Shown here: positions 47,422-57,006 of the stretch, piece after piece
Layout of the letters: each line of letters starts with the position of its first letter
Position numbering within the stretch: position 1 is the first letter of the stretch
NCBI GenBank assembly: GCA_040954595.2
Contig: CM082577.2
Coordinates: 14,508,001-14,572,000, forward strand
Length of the DNA: 64,000 bases
Direction: 5' to 3'
From: Balanoglossus misakiensis
Lineage: Eukaryota > Hemichordata
Made by a program: the position numbers and the translations under genes
The notes under the pieces: generated by a model
The model's database searches: none
What the model was told of the DNA's origin: nothing
The model's input: the letters and a program-made list of their open reading frames with translations, nothing else

Positions 47422-48846
47422 GTGTTGCGCCATCGACGGAAAGAGCAAACATTATGTGATGCGACTATTGGTGATGTCTACACAACCCGGCAATATAAAA
47501 TCAGTAGACGTCCATCACATTTGATCATTCAGCCCATGCAATCGGACATGACAACTCTGTCGGAAAACACCAATAAGGTCGTGCCAGTAGTAAATGTTAT
47601 TCCAATCGAGGCAAGTGCAAGCAAGACAGATTGCTGTCAAATGACGAACGAGGGCTTGAACACAAAAGCAGTGTACGATTTGTTTCCAGATTTTTCAGAT
47701 GAAGACTCATGCATGGAATTCGCTCGATTATCCTGCAGTTTGGACGACGACGTATTCACCGAAACACAAATTGGATCAATGTCAGGCGTTTCAGAGAAGC
47801 TTAGTGACAAGACACCAGCGGTGATAAAAGACAACGCGTGTACCAAGACGCAGCAACGTCCATCATCGATTGATCTGCAGTCACCCTTCTCAACTTGGAA
47901 TATCAGTCCCATGTCTGGTATCGATTCCGCACCGGGTAGATTTTACTACATGCGTTTGGGATCCATCTCCGATGCCGAAGAAAGTGATACTGGAGTCATC
48001 GACAAGGTATCGGACTGCTCCGAGCCTATGCACAACACACTGCCACATTTTCCATCATCTCCTATCGACATCCCATTAACACCGGATGCCGTTAAGGATG
48101 ACTCTGAGTCGATAGCCTTATCAAACGGCAACACAAGGATGGGGGCTACAAACAAGTCAATGCTTCTTCCGCGTCATAACGAAGAAGGCGATAATCTTAC
48201 TGCTTATGACATGATGTCAACGAGGCGTAAAAAGTCCACGAAGAATAAACCACGTGATTTGGACAAACATGAAACTTCCCCCCAAATGGAAGACCAACTG
48301 CCAGCCAAATTATCTACGCCGCGTTCAAGGTCTAAGAAGACTAAGCCACCTGGTCGGAAAAAGCGTGAAACTTCCCCCCAAATGGAAGACCAACTGCCAG
48401 CCAAATTATCTACGCCGCGTTCAAGGTCTAAGAAGACTAAGCCACCTGGTCGGAAAAAGCGTGAAACTTCCCCCCACACGGAAGACCAACTGCCAGCCAA
48501 ATTATCTACGCCGCGTTCAAGGTCTAAGAAGACTAAGCCACCTGGTCGGAAAAAGTGTGAAACTTCCCCCCACACGGAAGACCAACTGCCAGCCAAATTA
48601 TCTACGCCGCGTTCAAGGTCTAAGAAGGCTAAGCCACCTGGTCGGAAAAAGTGTGAAACTTCCCCCCACACGGAAGACCATCTGTCAGCCAAATTATCTA
48701 CGCCGCGTTCAAGGTCTAAGAAGACTAAGCCACTTGGGCGGAAAAAGCGTGAAACTTCCCCCTACATGGACGAACAACTGCCAGCCAAAAAATCTAACAA
48801 AGCTTCGAAATCGAACAAGACTAAGTCGCACAGGGTGAACAAATAG
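47422..48846 (+). CDS. Ser/Thr-Pro and Lys-rich repeat protein
   Basis: The frame is continuous with the preceding gene but for one TAG. By itself the first ATG is 47536 (437 residues); the 38 codons before it have a coding look. Residues about 40-240 are acidic and Ser-rich. The C-terminal 190 residues are basic tandem repeats of 32 residues containing TSP, STPRSRSKK and PPGRKK, like the tails of linker histones or nucleolar proteins. It probably binds DNA or RNA in the nucleus and is a phosphorylation substrate. No family is recognised. Confidence 0.65.
   Translation: MLRHRRKEQTLCDATIGDVYTTRQYKISRRPSHLIIQPMQSDMTTLSENTNKVVPVVNVIPIEASASKTDCCQMTNEGLNTKAVYDLFPDFSDEDSCMEFARLSCSLDDDVFTETQIGSMSGVSEKLSDKTPAVIKDNACTKTQQRPSSIDLQSPFSTWNISPMSGIDSAPGRFYYMRLGSISDAEESDTGVIDKVSDCSEPMHNTLPHFPSSPIDIPLTPDAVKDDSESIALSNGNTRMGATNKSMLLPRHNEEGDNLTAYDMMSTRRKKSTKNKPRDLDKHETSPQMEDQLPAKLSTPRSRSKKTKPPGRKKRETSPQMEDQLPAKLSTPRSRSKKTKPPGRKKRETSPHTEDQLPAKLSTPRSRSKKTKPPGRKKCETSPHTEDQLPAKLSTPRSRSKKAKPPGRKKCETSPHTEDHLSAKLSTPRSRSKKTKPLGRKKRETSPYMDEQLPAKKSNKASKSNKTKSHRVNK
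48268..48780. repeat. 96-bp tandem repeats, five to six copies
   Basis: Units start at about 48268, 48364, 48460, 48556, 48652 and 48748. Each encodes 32 residues, and the period keeps the frame. Units differ by a few substitutions. Confidence 0.92.
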
Positions 48847-49046
48847 GACCATTGAATCGAACGAATTAAATGCATAAAATAACCATTGTTCCGTATAACA
48901 TACTATTAATTGTACCGATATGTCGTTTCACCGACACTGGTTATAGTCTAACGTTTTTAGTTTGAATGTATGAACGTTCTACTATACGCATGGGTTGTAG
49001 TGCTGTTCGTGAACCTGTCAATTATTGCGAATAAAGTGTTCTGATA
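48847..49046. other. short convergent intergenic region
   Basis: AT-rich with AATAAA-type signals for both strands (about 48877 and 49031). No gene seen. Confidence 0.5.
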
Positions 49047-50108
49047 TTAAATATACATTGACTCGTAATTCTGTTGCATGTTCAGATCTATCTTTGGTGG
49101 TCTTGCTTGTACATCTGTAGAGAATTCATAATTCAAGCAGAACGATCCAACTTGTTTTGTAAAACAAGGTGTCTCTAACCCTCTCTTCCCTATTCCAACA
49201 TAGCCCATACTCTTACACTGACTGAATATATTATCGTCGCTAGAGTAACTGAGAGCTGGATATGCGTAATTAAACGCAGGGTTGCCTCCATTCGACCTCA
49301 TTCCTACCACATAATGTAATTTAGATCCCGAATATGTGATTCCGTCTGTTCCGCCACTCGACCATTTAGCATTTGGTACTGGTGTAATGTCTGTCACGCC
49401 AGAATACATACACGTAATTAAAGGAATATGCCATCCGTGAAAGACTTCTTGACCATTGAATGACTTCATGAAACCAATGGGACTGAAACAATTCGTAAAC
49501 ATTTCAGGTGAATCGATAAGACTCAACACAAGTTCGATTGAATCCAGACCATAGTTTTCGTTGGCATACCTAATGTAGTCATCGTAATTAAACACCTCAT
49601 TAGCTACAGTCTTCCAGTTTGACCGTTCCCTTTCATCTGATGCCTTTTTAGTGATAATGTTTTGTAACCATTTCAATGGCATCGCCTTCTTAAATTCACC
49701 CCTTGGGCCACGAAATTGGTACTTTGGGAAACCAACCGCTGACTGACCATAATTAAGAGTCACTTTCTCTGGACCAGTATACAATAGCAAGAAATCGCCT
49801 CTGTTGAAAAAGTCTCCCAAGTCGTGGTTAAATGGTCTGTTAGTGCACGTGATATCGTGCGTGTATTCCCTGATTGTCTTATAATCAGGATTTACTTGAT
49901 CTGCAAATAAGGGAGCTACTAATGGACCGTCGGTTTGCGTGAATACATTGTGTAAATCCCATGGGTCGTGATAACTGGGCGTGTCGAACGGGGGATATAG
50001 CGTCGGATTTGGGACTGGGTTTATTCTCGACCGTGTGACAACATCCCTATGGACACCTTGATAAGTAGGTTTCCTGTTAGGATATGGAAATAAATCAGCC
50101 AGTTCCAT
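49047..50108 (-). CDS. hypothetical protein, candidate capsid component (353 aa)
   Basis: ATG at 50108. The protein is rich in Pro, Tyr, Asn and Gly, with no membrane segment and no catalytic motif. This resembles a structural shell or triplex protein. Its size would suit a triplex subunit, but I do not recognise the family. A 26-bp AT-rich motif at 50137-50162, shared with 62079-62104, lies 29 bp upstream. Confidence 0.75.
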   Translation of the reverse strand: MELADLFPYPNRKPTYQGVHRDVVTRSRINPVPNPTLYPPFDTPSYHDPWDLHNVFTQTDGPLVAPLFADQVNPDYKTIREYTHDITCTNRPFNHDLGDFFNRGDFLLLYTGPEKVTLNYGQSAVGFPKYQFRGPRGEFKKAMPLKWLQNIITKKASDERERSNWKTVANEVFNYDDYIRYANENYGLDSIELVLSLIDSPEMFTNCFSPIGFMKSFNGQEVFHGWHIPLITCMYSGVTDITPVPNAKWSSGGTDGITYSGSKLHYVVGMRSNGGNPAFNYAYPALSYSSDDNIFSQCKSMGYVGIGKRGLETPCFTKQVGSFCLNYEFSTDVQARPPKIDLNMQQNYESMYI

Positions 50109-50253
50109 TTCGTGTAATAATTGTGCAATGCACCAACTTGTTTAATATGTATCTTTATGTTTGTTGCACTCGGATGTAAAAAAAAGTCCACTCATTACAC
50201 TTCTTACATACTGCATTCTAACGCGCACACTGCGTGTGTTTATGGTCACGTCG

Positions 50254-50508
50254 CATTTAATTCATCATTATATTAATTGTAGTTGACAAAAGGACTTGAA
50301 TAAAAAAACAAATACGCTCATGACGTATCCTTACATACCAGACTCTAATGCATATGCTATGTTTGAGCGCGTACATGACGCATTTAATTCATCATTATAT
50401 TAATTGTAGTTGTCAAAAGGAATTTAATAAAAAAAACAAATACGCTCATGACATTTCCTTACATACCAGACTCTAACGCATATGCTATGTTTGAGCGCGT
50501 ACATGACA
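50254..50508. repeat. 127-bp direct repeat, two copies
   Basis: Copies start at 50254 and 50381 and are more than 90 percent identical by eye, including CATTTAATTCATCATTATAT and GTTTGAGCGCGTACATGAC. No coding function is evident. They lie between the 353-residue gene and the H3-like gene. Confidence 0.88.
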
Positions 50509-50593
50509 TATTGAAATCCGTCTAATTCAACGCACATCGTAACGATATCAGTTCGTATCAAGACGAATAATTGTTCTTTAGTTCCTGTCTCTT

Positions 50594-50814
50594 CTATCTA
50601 ACCATTTTCATATGGATAGGTTCCACTCCCGATCGCCCTTCATATCGAGCACATATAGCACTGTCTTGTAAGAGTCTGATCGTATACATCTCGGCTGCCA
50701 TCTGAAGACTGTCAAAAGCTTGTCGAGTAAATTTGATCTCTTTTGAATGATTTCTGCGAACGATCTCTCTAACTATAGCTTTGAAAACCGGTTCGTCGAT
50801 GACGAATGGATGTC
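50594..50814 (-). CDS. histone H3-like protein, exon 3 (histone-fold core)
   Basis: A 221-bp exon begins after the acceptor TTTTTATACAG (ending 50815) and stops with TAG at 50596-50594. It encodes the H3 core: VREI of helix alpha-1, then a strand-loop and helix alpha-2 with F..QAFDSLQMAAEMY, then L..D..ICA and a final HMKMVR at the alpha-3 position. No annotated ORF exists because the exon has no ATG at its start. Phase matches exon 2. The product, about 124 residues, is shorter and more divergent than cellular H3. It may be a chromatin mimic acting in the nucleus. Confidence 0.78.
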
Positions 50815-50916
50815 CTGTATAAAAATAATAACAGTGAATATTGAACGAGTATCACGGCCGCTAAAGTTATTGTGAATTAAGCGTCAGTTCATGCCGGAGT
50901 TATTGAGTGTACATAC

Positions 50917-51038
50917 CGATGGTCGGTGAACGATTCTCTTTGATTGAACATCTTTGCTTGTACGGTGAAAACGCTTTCCCCCGCATGATGATACGTCTTT
51001 TGAGAAGTCTGAACCCGAACTGTCCTTGATAGACGATA
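50917..51038 (-). CDS. histone H3-like protein, exon 2
   Basis: Exon bounded by an acceptor (TTCTTAG, ending 51039) and a donor GTATGT (916-911 of 50xxx; the exon ends at 50917). In the frame that leads into the H3 core, a GQFGFRLLKRR segment resembles the H3 alpha-N helix, followed by a basic region. An internal ATG at 50986 could also start a 96-residue form, with a TATATAG about 65 bp upstream. The intron to exon 3 is 102 nt. Confidence 0.65.
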
Positions 51039-51156
51039 CTAAGAACTATATACAAGAGTTATGTCACGTGGTAATAGACATCGATATGAATGTACTAATT
51101 TAACTGCTTCACATGACAAGCTATGCATTGTGTAGACCGACATCATGACTACTTAC

Positions 51157-51188
51157 TCCGACCTGTGATGCCAAACTGTAGTTCCCAT
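51157..51188 (-). CDS. histone H3-like protein, first exon copy A
   Basis: ATG 51188 followed by 10 codons plus two bases, ending at a GTAAGT donor (51156-51151). The phase fits exon 2. A near-identical exon (copy B) lies at 51280-51311. Confidence 0.5.
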
Positions 51189-51279
51189 GTTTTATCACCG
51201 CATACTGCACGTCCTGGCGTCCTCACATCAGCATATGTGCGACTTTACACTTTGAAATCATGACATCGTGATTACTTAC

Positions 51280-51311
51280 TCCAACATGTGATGCCATACT
51301 ATATTTCCCAT
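51280..51311 (-). CDS. histone H3-like protein, first exon copy B (alternative)
   Basis: ATG 51311, 32 bases, and a GTAAGT donor (51279-51274), the same length and phase as copy A. It lies about 70 bp downstream of the TATATATA box, so it is the copy nearest the promoter. Both copies begin Met-Gly and share VWHH. Confidence 0.5.
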
Positions 51312-51379
51312 GTTTTATCACCGCATACTGCACGTCGTTCTTAGACTATTTCATGATGCCACCGATGCGACTTCACGCG

Positions 51380-51391
51380 CTTATATATATG
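51380..51391. promoter_or_regulatory. bidirectional TATA box
   Basis: CTTATATATATG is symmetric at its core. It lies about 75 bp before the DUF4419 ATG (51466, plus) and about 70 bp before H3-like exon 1B ATG (51311, minus), so it could serve both. Confidence 0.55.
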
Positions 51392-51465
51392 TGTGTACAC
51401 ACACACGACCGCATACCCATCTTGTTCACATCGCCAATAACCGAGAAGTCCACACAAGTGTTGAC

Positions 51466-51501
51466 ATGGCCGAACTATTCAGTGTTTCAATAAGGAGGCC
51501 G
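51466..51501 (+). CDS. DUF4419 protein, exon 1
   Basis: ATG 51466 and 12 codons, then GTCAGT at 51502 as a weak donor. An 81-nt intron ends with a strong pyrimidine tract and TTAG at 51579-51582. The phase is 0. The frame would otherwise stop after five more codons. Confidence 0.6.
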
Positions 51502-51582
51502 GTCAGTATCATTTTGTAATACCTTTTCCGTATTTTTACATCTTCGGGTGGCATAACCCCCACCTTTTATTTCTTTACTTAG

Positions 51583-52605
51583 GTGAGTATGTGGCATTTG
51601 AGACACGTAAATAAGGACGCGAAATGTAAAGCTATGGGAATAGCCAAGAAATTAGAGACAGCGCCCACTAGCGGCCGAAAAACAATGTCGAAAGGTGAGT
51701 ATCGCGCGTTCGTCAGATATGCGTTATATTTAATGGTTTTGCGTTTCTGTGCGGTCGTTGATGACCGAGCCAATGATCCGTGTAAAATCAGCACCCATAC
51801 TTCGAGATATCGGTGGTTTCTTGAACCATTGTATTTTATTCCGGTTTCAGGCACGAACATCGTTCTACACAATTCAGTACAGTGTTCACAGCCCTTACCC
51901 GAAACCTCTCACGTATTGGACGCCTTGACTAGAGTACATTGTGTGATTGAAGGCTGTTACAACCCAAGTGCCAGAATAGTCAGCACCGATAATGTACACG
52001 GTCTAATGCACGCTGTGCAGATGGCATACAGAAAAAGCTATCCGTTGGTTTTGAGTCCAGATATTGTGTGGTTGTGTATTTCACAAGGATTTATGCAACA
52101 CATGTGCTCCGACGACCGTTTGTACCGCCTACTAATCAAAACTCACGAGAATACAAGCGTTGAATCTACCATGTCCCACCTCGACGACAAGTCAGAATTT
52201 GGGGAATGGAAAACTGCGTTAATCGACTTGTCAAACCATGTTCGCGAAACCCTAGGAGAGTGTAATTACGGAATGATGACACCAGACTTTACCACAACCA
52301 GCCTACAAGATAAAATTGTAGGAGATTTGACAGTGTCTGCCCAAGTGGACCCGAAGTTTTCGTATTTGCTGCAACCAGGTGAAGTAAAAAATCAGCGTCC
52401 TTTGACTTCGAATGGAATTCCCTCTATTTTTTTAGAAGGCTGCCTAGATGATTGGACGGCGATCCGGCGTAATACTGTCAAATTGGGGTGTTATGATCTG
52501 AACTGGTGGACCGATGGTGTGGTAAAAATTCTTGACAAATTTATAAAGGCGAAAGAAGGAGTGATCGACAGAGAATTCTGGTCAGGCATATATGAGGCAA
52601 GTATT
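51583..52605 (+). CDS. DUF4419 protein, exon 2 (main domain)
   Basis: This exon carries most of a DUF4419 domain: PLVLSPDIVWLCISQGFMQH, FTTTSLQDKI, GIPSIFLEGCLDDW, LNWWTDGVVKILDKF and FWSGIYE. The frame continues to a TGA at 52621-52623, but the family's C-terminal part is encoded downstream, so an intron is needed. Two phase-0 donors are possible: GTAAAG at 52606, or a GC donor, GCAAGT, at 52597. DUF4419 occurs in fungi, animals and some large viruses; its biochemical role is not known to me. Translation from an ATG at 51589 is also possible. Confidence 0.78.
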
Positions 52606-52797
52606 GTAAAGGAGATTGCATGAATTATTGTATTTACCCCTCTTAGTTGTTTCGAGTATCAATTATTTTGAACCATGTATATGTATTCCGCGGTTACAAT
52701 CATAACACGTTTGTGTTTTGGGGGTTTTCTGTGGGGTGGGGGGTGGGGGTGGAATACCATCCCTTATACATCGTCTCTTTCGCTCTCTCATTATCAG

Positions 52798-53085
52798 ATG
52801 GTTGAGTACCCATGTGGCCCATGTATCACCGGGTGGATCGTCGACCTGTTTCCGTATTTCATGTACAAACAGGACCGAGAATCAACAATACTGGCGGACT
52901 CTTTTCCATCTGGTCTGTCGATAAACCCTTTCAACGTGGGACAATCCGCAGAAGTCTCGAAACTGGCGCTTGTAAGCGGGTTCATGGGAGTATCTCAAGA
53001 CGCTGATACACTAGCTCTCAGACCGGAATTGGGATGGGTCGTTCTCAACCACAACAAGAACAACGGCTCACCGACCAAGATATAA
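52798..53085 (+). CDS. DUF4419 protein, exon 3
   Basis: After a strong acceptor (CGCTCTCTCATTATCAG, ending 52797) the exon encodes the family's C-terminal block: CGPCITGWIVDLFPYF, a D-FPSG segment, SGFMGVSQDADTLALRPELGW. The intron (about 192-201 nt) is G-rich, with a GGGGTGGGGGGTGGGGGTGG-like run. Together the three exons give a protein of about 450 residues. This region was open as a separate 136-codon frame starting inside the intron, which is not the natural start. Confidence 0.78.
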   Translation: MVEYPCGPCITGWIVDLFPYFMYKQDRESTILADSFPSGLSINPFNVGQSAEVSKLALVSGFMGVSQDADTLALRPELGWVVLNHNKNNGSPTKI

Positions 53086-53367
53086 CAGTTGATATTGTAA
53101 AATATGTTTGAAATCATTCGTTATACAGAGAATAAAATAGAGTCGATGCGCGTGCGTAGGTTTGACAAGAGAACATTGTTACCTGTATGCATGGAGAGCG
53201 TCCAAAAGTATGAGGCTCCCATTTCTTAGACATGGCGAAATATGGCCACCTTGAAAGTGTTTGTTAAAACGTTATACAATTTTAGAAGGAAATATATCAC
53301 ACTTGACACAATAACTTCTGTCCGCGTATTTATTTATTTAGTTAGTAAAATACAAGTTCTTTTATAT

Positions 53368-54756
53368 TTACTGGGTGAACATATGAGGATGAATATTACG
53401 CTTTATGGCAGAATCTCTGTTTTCTCCGTGTTTATTTTTCTCTTCTTTGGGAGTGGACTGACTGGAATCTATGTCGGTCTCTTGTGAAGTTTCGGTGTGT
53501 ATAAGGTGTCTCGTATTCCCAATCATTTCGATGTCCGGAGGTAACCTCCCCCGGTTATTCGCAATAGCATACGCGGTAGAAGTTGATGAAGGTACATACC
53601 CACCATGGAACGCGAGCAGTAATCCGTGATATACAGTCAATATGGCCGCTCGGATCACCCACGCTGTATACAATATTTTCCCCCATAAAGGTCCGACACT
53701 GTTTATAGGACAGTGCCTTGCATCTCTTCCAGCTAAATTTGAAGAAAGTATACTTTGTATACACTTGTCTTCAGAGACAATGTCATGTACACTGTAACAT
53801 TTCGGGAACGCAGGTATCCCATCGTTTACACATGGCCCGCTAATGAGAAAAATGCCATGTTTGAGTAAATCCAAGACAGCATATGCTACCGAGCTGAGGG
53901 CAAAAATATAAGCCACTACAGACAGTACCCGGACAACGCAGGTGTCTTCCTGTTTACGATTGGACTCTCGATATAGCAAGACTTTACTCCCTTCTAAGTA
54001 ATAACTCAATATACAGTTCACTAAAAATGCCATCGTTGGGGGCCATGTTATTAGCTCATATTTACCATAGGATGGTAGCAATTCGACAAACAAACAAGCT
54101 ATCATAATTATCATTCCAAACAAATACTTTGTAAAGGGAATATTCCCGTATACAAACGACTGATATTGTCTGTCGTATATGTGAAACTGCGTATCTGTAG
54201 TACATCGTTCTTGCCCGCGTGTATGTATATGTATTAACAGTGGTAAAACTCCGCTTGGAACATATCTCAACAGACACATAATTATGTAATACATGGCTGC
54301 TGCTTCTCGTCCCAATCTCACGTCCGGACACCGTTCGTAGTCCACGTTGAATTTCAGAGGATTTTGTACAGACAGGAAGCGAGTACATTGAGCCAGTGAC
54401 ATATTTAGACATTGCACGTTCGTTCTCACATCCCGTTCGGCAGTGGAACAGTTAGCCAAGTGTTCCATTATATTAAACATCAGAGACACGTTTGCACAAA
54501 CGAAAAGTAGAATACATGCCACCGAGGCCAATTTCGATAGTATCGTATGCACCATCACATCCCGTTTTTCGTGCGATTCACTAGCAAATTTAGAACACAA
54601 GTAATATACTATAGCCGGAAAGATGACTTCATAGTCTACCAGTGAATATATGTCCGTTTGAAAGAGAATTTCTACTAACCACGTTAAGAGTAGGCACAAT
54701 ACAATGATAGTGGCCCAAAATTGGTCTTTCATTATTCCAATATCATACAATAACAT
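53368..54756 (-). CDS. polytopic membrane protein (462 aa)
   Basis: About eight hydrophobic helices are visible, for example around residues 12-30, 42-58, 77-97, 155-178, 208-230, 235-252 and 272-296, followed by a 370-residue point loop and a hydrophilic Ser/Asp-rich tail of about 70 residues. Cysteines occur in the predicted loops. The number of helices is reminiscent of herpesvirus glycoprotein M, but no signature is seen; a captured host transporter or receptor is equally possible. Confidence 0.75.
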   Translation of the reverse strand: MLLYDIGIMKDQFWATIIVLCLLLTWLVEILFQTDIYSLVDYEVIFPAIVYYLCSKFASESHEKRDVMVHTILSKLASVACILLFVCANVSLMFNIMEHLANCSTAERDVRTNVQCLNMSLAQCTRFLSVQNPLKFNVDYERCPDVRLGREAAAMYYIIMCLLRYVPSGVLPLLIHIHTRGQERCTTDTQFHIYDRQYQSFVYGNIPFTKYLFGMIIMIACLFVELLPSYGKYELITWPPTMAFLVNCILSYYLEGSKVLLYRESNRKQEDTCVVRVLSVVAYIFALSSVAYAVLDLLKHGIFLISGPCVNDGIPAFPKCYSVHDIVSEDKCIQSILSSNLAGRDARHCPINSVGPLWGKILYTAWVIRAAILTVYHGLLLAFHGGYVPSSTSTAYAIANNRGRLPPDIEMIGNTRHLIHTETSQETDIDSSQSTPKEEKNKHGENRDSAIKRNIHPHMFTQ

Positions 54757-54816
54757 TTACGGGATCGAATGCACGCAAATACAAAATATATATATATGTT
54801 AAGTTTTTTAGGGTCC

Positions 54817-55668
54817 TTATCGCCTGCAACTAGGAAACACAGGTATCTCAGTCATTAATTTACCGCGTCCGACACATACAAATGATCGGGTGTTTTTGAA
54901 AACAGCGTGACATCCTTTGTCGAATTCTTCTGGAAACCTTGGGTCCCAACCAGCCTCCTTCAACATTCTGGTGAACGCAGACTCTGTTAATATTTGACTC
55001 AATTTGATAACTTTGGGTGATTCGGTCGGGTCTATTTTGTCTTTGAAACGTGTAAATAACCCCTTTTTACGCGATGACTCAAGTATCAATTTAGGCATTC
55101 CAGTCGACTGATACAATCTGATATCACTATTCCTGACACACTTGCGGACACAATCGTCCATTTTACACCAATCTATATATTTGTCTTTGAATTCAACACG
55201 CTTAAACTGCACGGGGATACTGGTTGGAGGTACAGGTAGAGATATTTCACGACCGTCACCCCTCATTACCCAACGGAGCTGTTGCCAGTTGCATAACATG
55301 GTTACATAATACTGTTGTAAATCCACATATTGTTTCCCAAGCAGATCTATTGGTACATCACATTCTCTTATATCAACAAACACAGTTTTGTCATTAGTTG
55401 CACACCGAACAGGTATGTTTGCATATGCGCACACGTATGGGTTCGGCAACTCCAAATCGTCGACAGATTGTTCATAGGAACCAAATCTCAAACAGTCTGT
55501 GCTACAGTCTAAAACCACTGTGACCCGAGGTGGTAATTGATCGATATGCAATGAGAAAAAAGTGGATTCTTTGGCTGTGTCCATCTTTGTGACACCATGA
55601 CCTAAAACATTAATACATTTGCTCACGTTCATCCATGTATTAACACATTCACACGTCGGTTGGTTCAT
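54817..55668 (-). CDS. hypothetical protein (283 aa)
   Basis: ATG 55668; an alternative ATG at residue 29 would remove a Cys-rich leader. The protein is mixed strand/helix, with a basic patch near residue 205 (RKKGLFTRFKDK). No membrane segment. No family is recognised; a capsid or tegument protein would fit. Confidence 0.72.
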   Translation of the reverse strand: MNQPTCECVNTWMNVSKCINVLGHGVTKMDTAKESTFFSLHIDQLPPRVTVVLDCSTDCLRFGSYEQSVDDLELPNPYVCAYANIPVRCATNDKTVFVDIRECDVPIDLLGKQYVDLQQYYVTMLCNWQQLRWVMRGDGREISLPVPPTSIPVQFKRVEFKDKYIDWCKMDDCVRKCVRNSDIRLYQSTGMPKLILESSRKKGLFTRFKDKIDPTESPKVIKLSQILTESAFTRMLKEAGWDPRFPEEFDKGCHAVFKNTRSFVCVGRGKLMTEIPVFPSCRR

Positions 55669-55761
55669 CTACATTTATTTTACTCGTGCGAAACATTTGA
55701 AATCTAATTACTGACAAAACTGAGTGTAAAAAGGGTGTTACGTGTCTTGGTATAAGTTATA

Positions 55762-57006
55762 ATGAGTTATCTGAGCTACCGTTGCGGCGGTAACCGCGAC
55801 AAGAAATACCCCAAAAAAACAGTTTCGTATAACGATCAGAACCTAACGCCGAACTTCCCTGAACAACAGATCCATTCACTGGTGAACCTTCTACAGAACG
55901 TTAATTTAGGACAAGGTGCCCTTACGCAAGATGTCCCTAATGAACAGGTACAAAGTTTGCGGCCAAAAGTGTTGTACGCAAAAAAAGCTCATGGAGAGAA
56001 GAGTTCGGAAGCATTCTCTGGCCTTTTTGGGCGCAAAATCCCGCCCGTCGTTTTTGCGAACGAATTAGACTCTCCGGGTTGGGACGTATGTCTGGAGATG
56101 GTATGGGAACCTAATTTCCGTATTCTCGACGAAAGGAACACTCGTAAATGTATTGACTTGAGTGTAGCTTCCAAACAATATGACGCTGTAGTCAGAGAAG
56201 TTGGTACAGCACCTTCTAAAACAGTTTGGCGATTATTTCGACCGGAAATGATTGGCGCTATTCGGCTTTTGTCACCCCACAGACATTTTCAAACACCAAA
56301 GTGGGAACCCACTGAAATACCAACATGTCCAGAGTTTGCGTCATGGGAGTCTGGCAGTCGTCGTCTACTGTCAGAAGAAGTCAATTTCTTATTAACACCA
56401 GAATGCGAATACAATGCATGTACCTTAATGGTGAGTGAGGCATTGAGTGAGCACTTCGGTGATTGTTACGACCTTCGCACAGACGTTATTGATGTAGAAT
56501 CATGCGCTAGACGCCTGGGCCAAAAACCAGAGAAGTTGGCGGAGCAGATGATTAATACGTTCTTAAAATGTACCTACTTTCGCCAGAGTGGGTGTTGGCT
56601 ATCTAAGCAATCGACAACTTATCGCGATATAGCGATTTGGAAATATAGTGGGCTGCGTCCGTCACACCTGTTTTCACACGACGGACAACACATGGAAAGG
56701 CATGTTGTGCGGCATCACCCGACCAGATGTGAGTTGTTCATACCAGATGGTAAACACAGTATGTGTTGCAGACCATCCCATCTATGCTATGGTTCGTGCA
56801 AAGCAAACTCAAGAGACATGGAATTGAGAAAGGCAGTATCTAATTTATTATCATTGATCGACGACAGTTCAACGCATAATCACACGTGGTTAAAAGTACA
56901 AACACATATAGATAGTTTAGCTGAATTATTAAATCCACGCGGCTACGTTAATCGAGAAGTTAATCACCCGTTTGACCAGGACACCATCCCAGTATCCACA
57001 GAGTAA
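55762..57006 (+). CDS. hypothetical protein with possible His-Me finger motif (414 aa)
   Basis: ATG at 55762 follows a TATAAG/TATA-like stretch. The middle is unassigned. Near residues 325-360 the pattern HHPTRC, then CCRPSHLCYGSCKANSRD recalls the zinc/His-Me finger (HNH-like) loop of some homing or integrase-linked nucleases, where a Cys cluster is followed by P-x-HL and a conserved Asn. The match is short, so a plain zinc-binding protein is possible. Divergent from the 283-residue gene. Confidence 0.65.
   Translation: MSYLSYRCGGNRDKKYPKKTVSYNDQNLTPNFPEQQIHSLVNLLQNVNLGQGALTQDVPNEQVQSLRPKVLYAKKAHGEKSSEAFSGLFGRKIPPVVFANELDSPGWDVCLEMVWEPNFRILDERNTRKCIDLSVASKQYDAVVREVGTAPSKTVWRLFRPEMIGAIRLLSPHRHFQTPKWEPTEIPTCPEFASWESGSRRLLSEEVNFLLTPECEYNACTLMVSEALSEHFGDCYDLRTDVIDVESCARRLGQKPEKLAEQMINTFLKCTYFRQSGCWLSKQSTTYRDIAIWKYSGLRPSHLFSHDGQHMERHVVRHHPTRCELFIPDGKHSMCCRPSHLCYGSCKANSRDMELRKAVSNLLSLIDDSSTHNHTWLKVQTHIDSLAELLNPRGYVNREVNHPFDQDTIPVSTE

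Noticed and set aside
47362-47533. Intron from GTAAGG at 47362 to CAG at 47532
   Set aside because: The junction phase does not match the downstream frame.
48204-48838. 162-codon minus and 194-codon plus frames
   Set aside because: Alternative frames of the 96-bp repeats, kept open because the period is a multiple of three.
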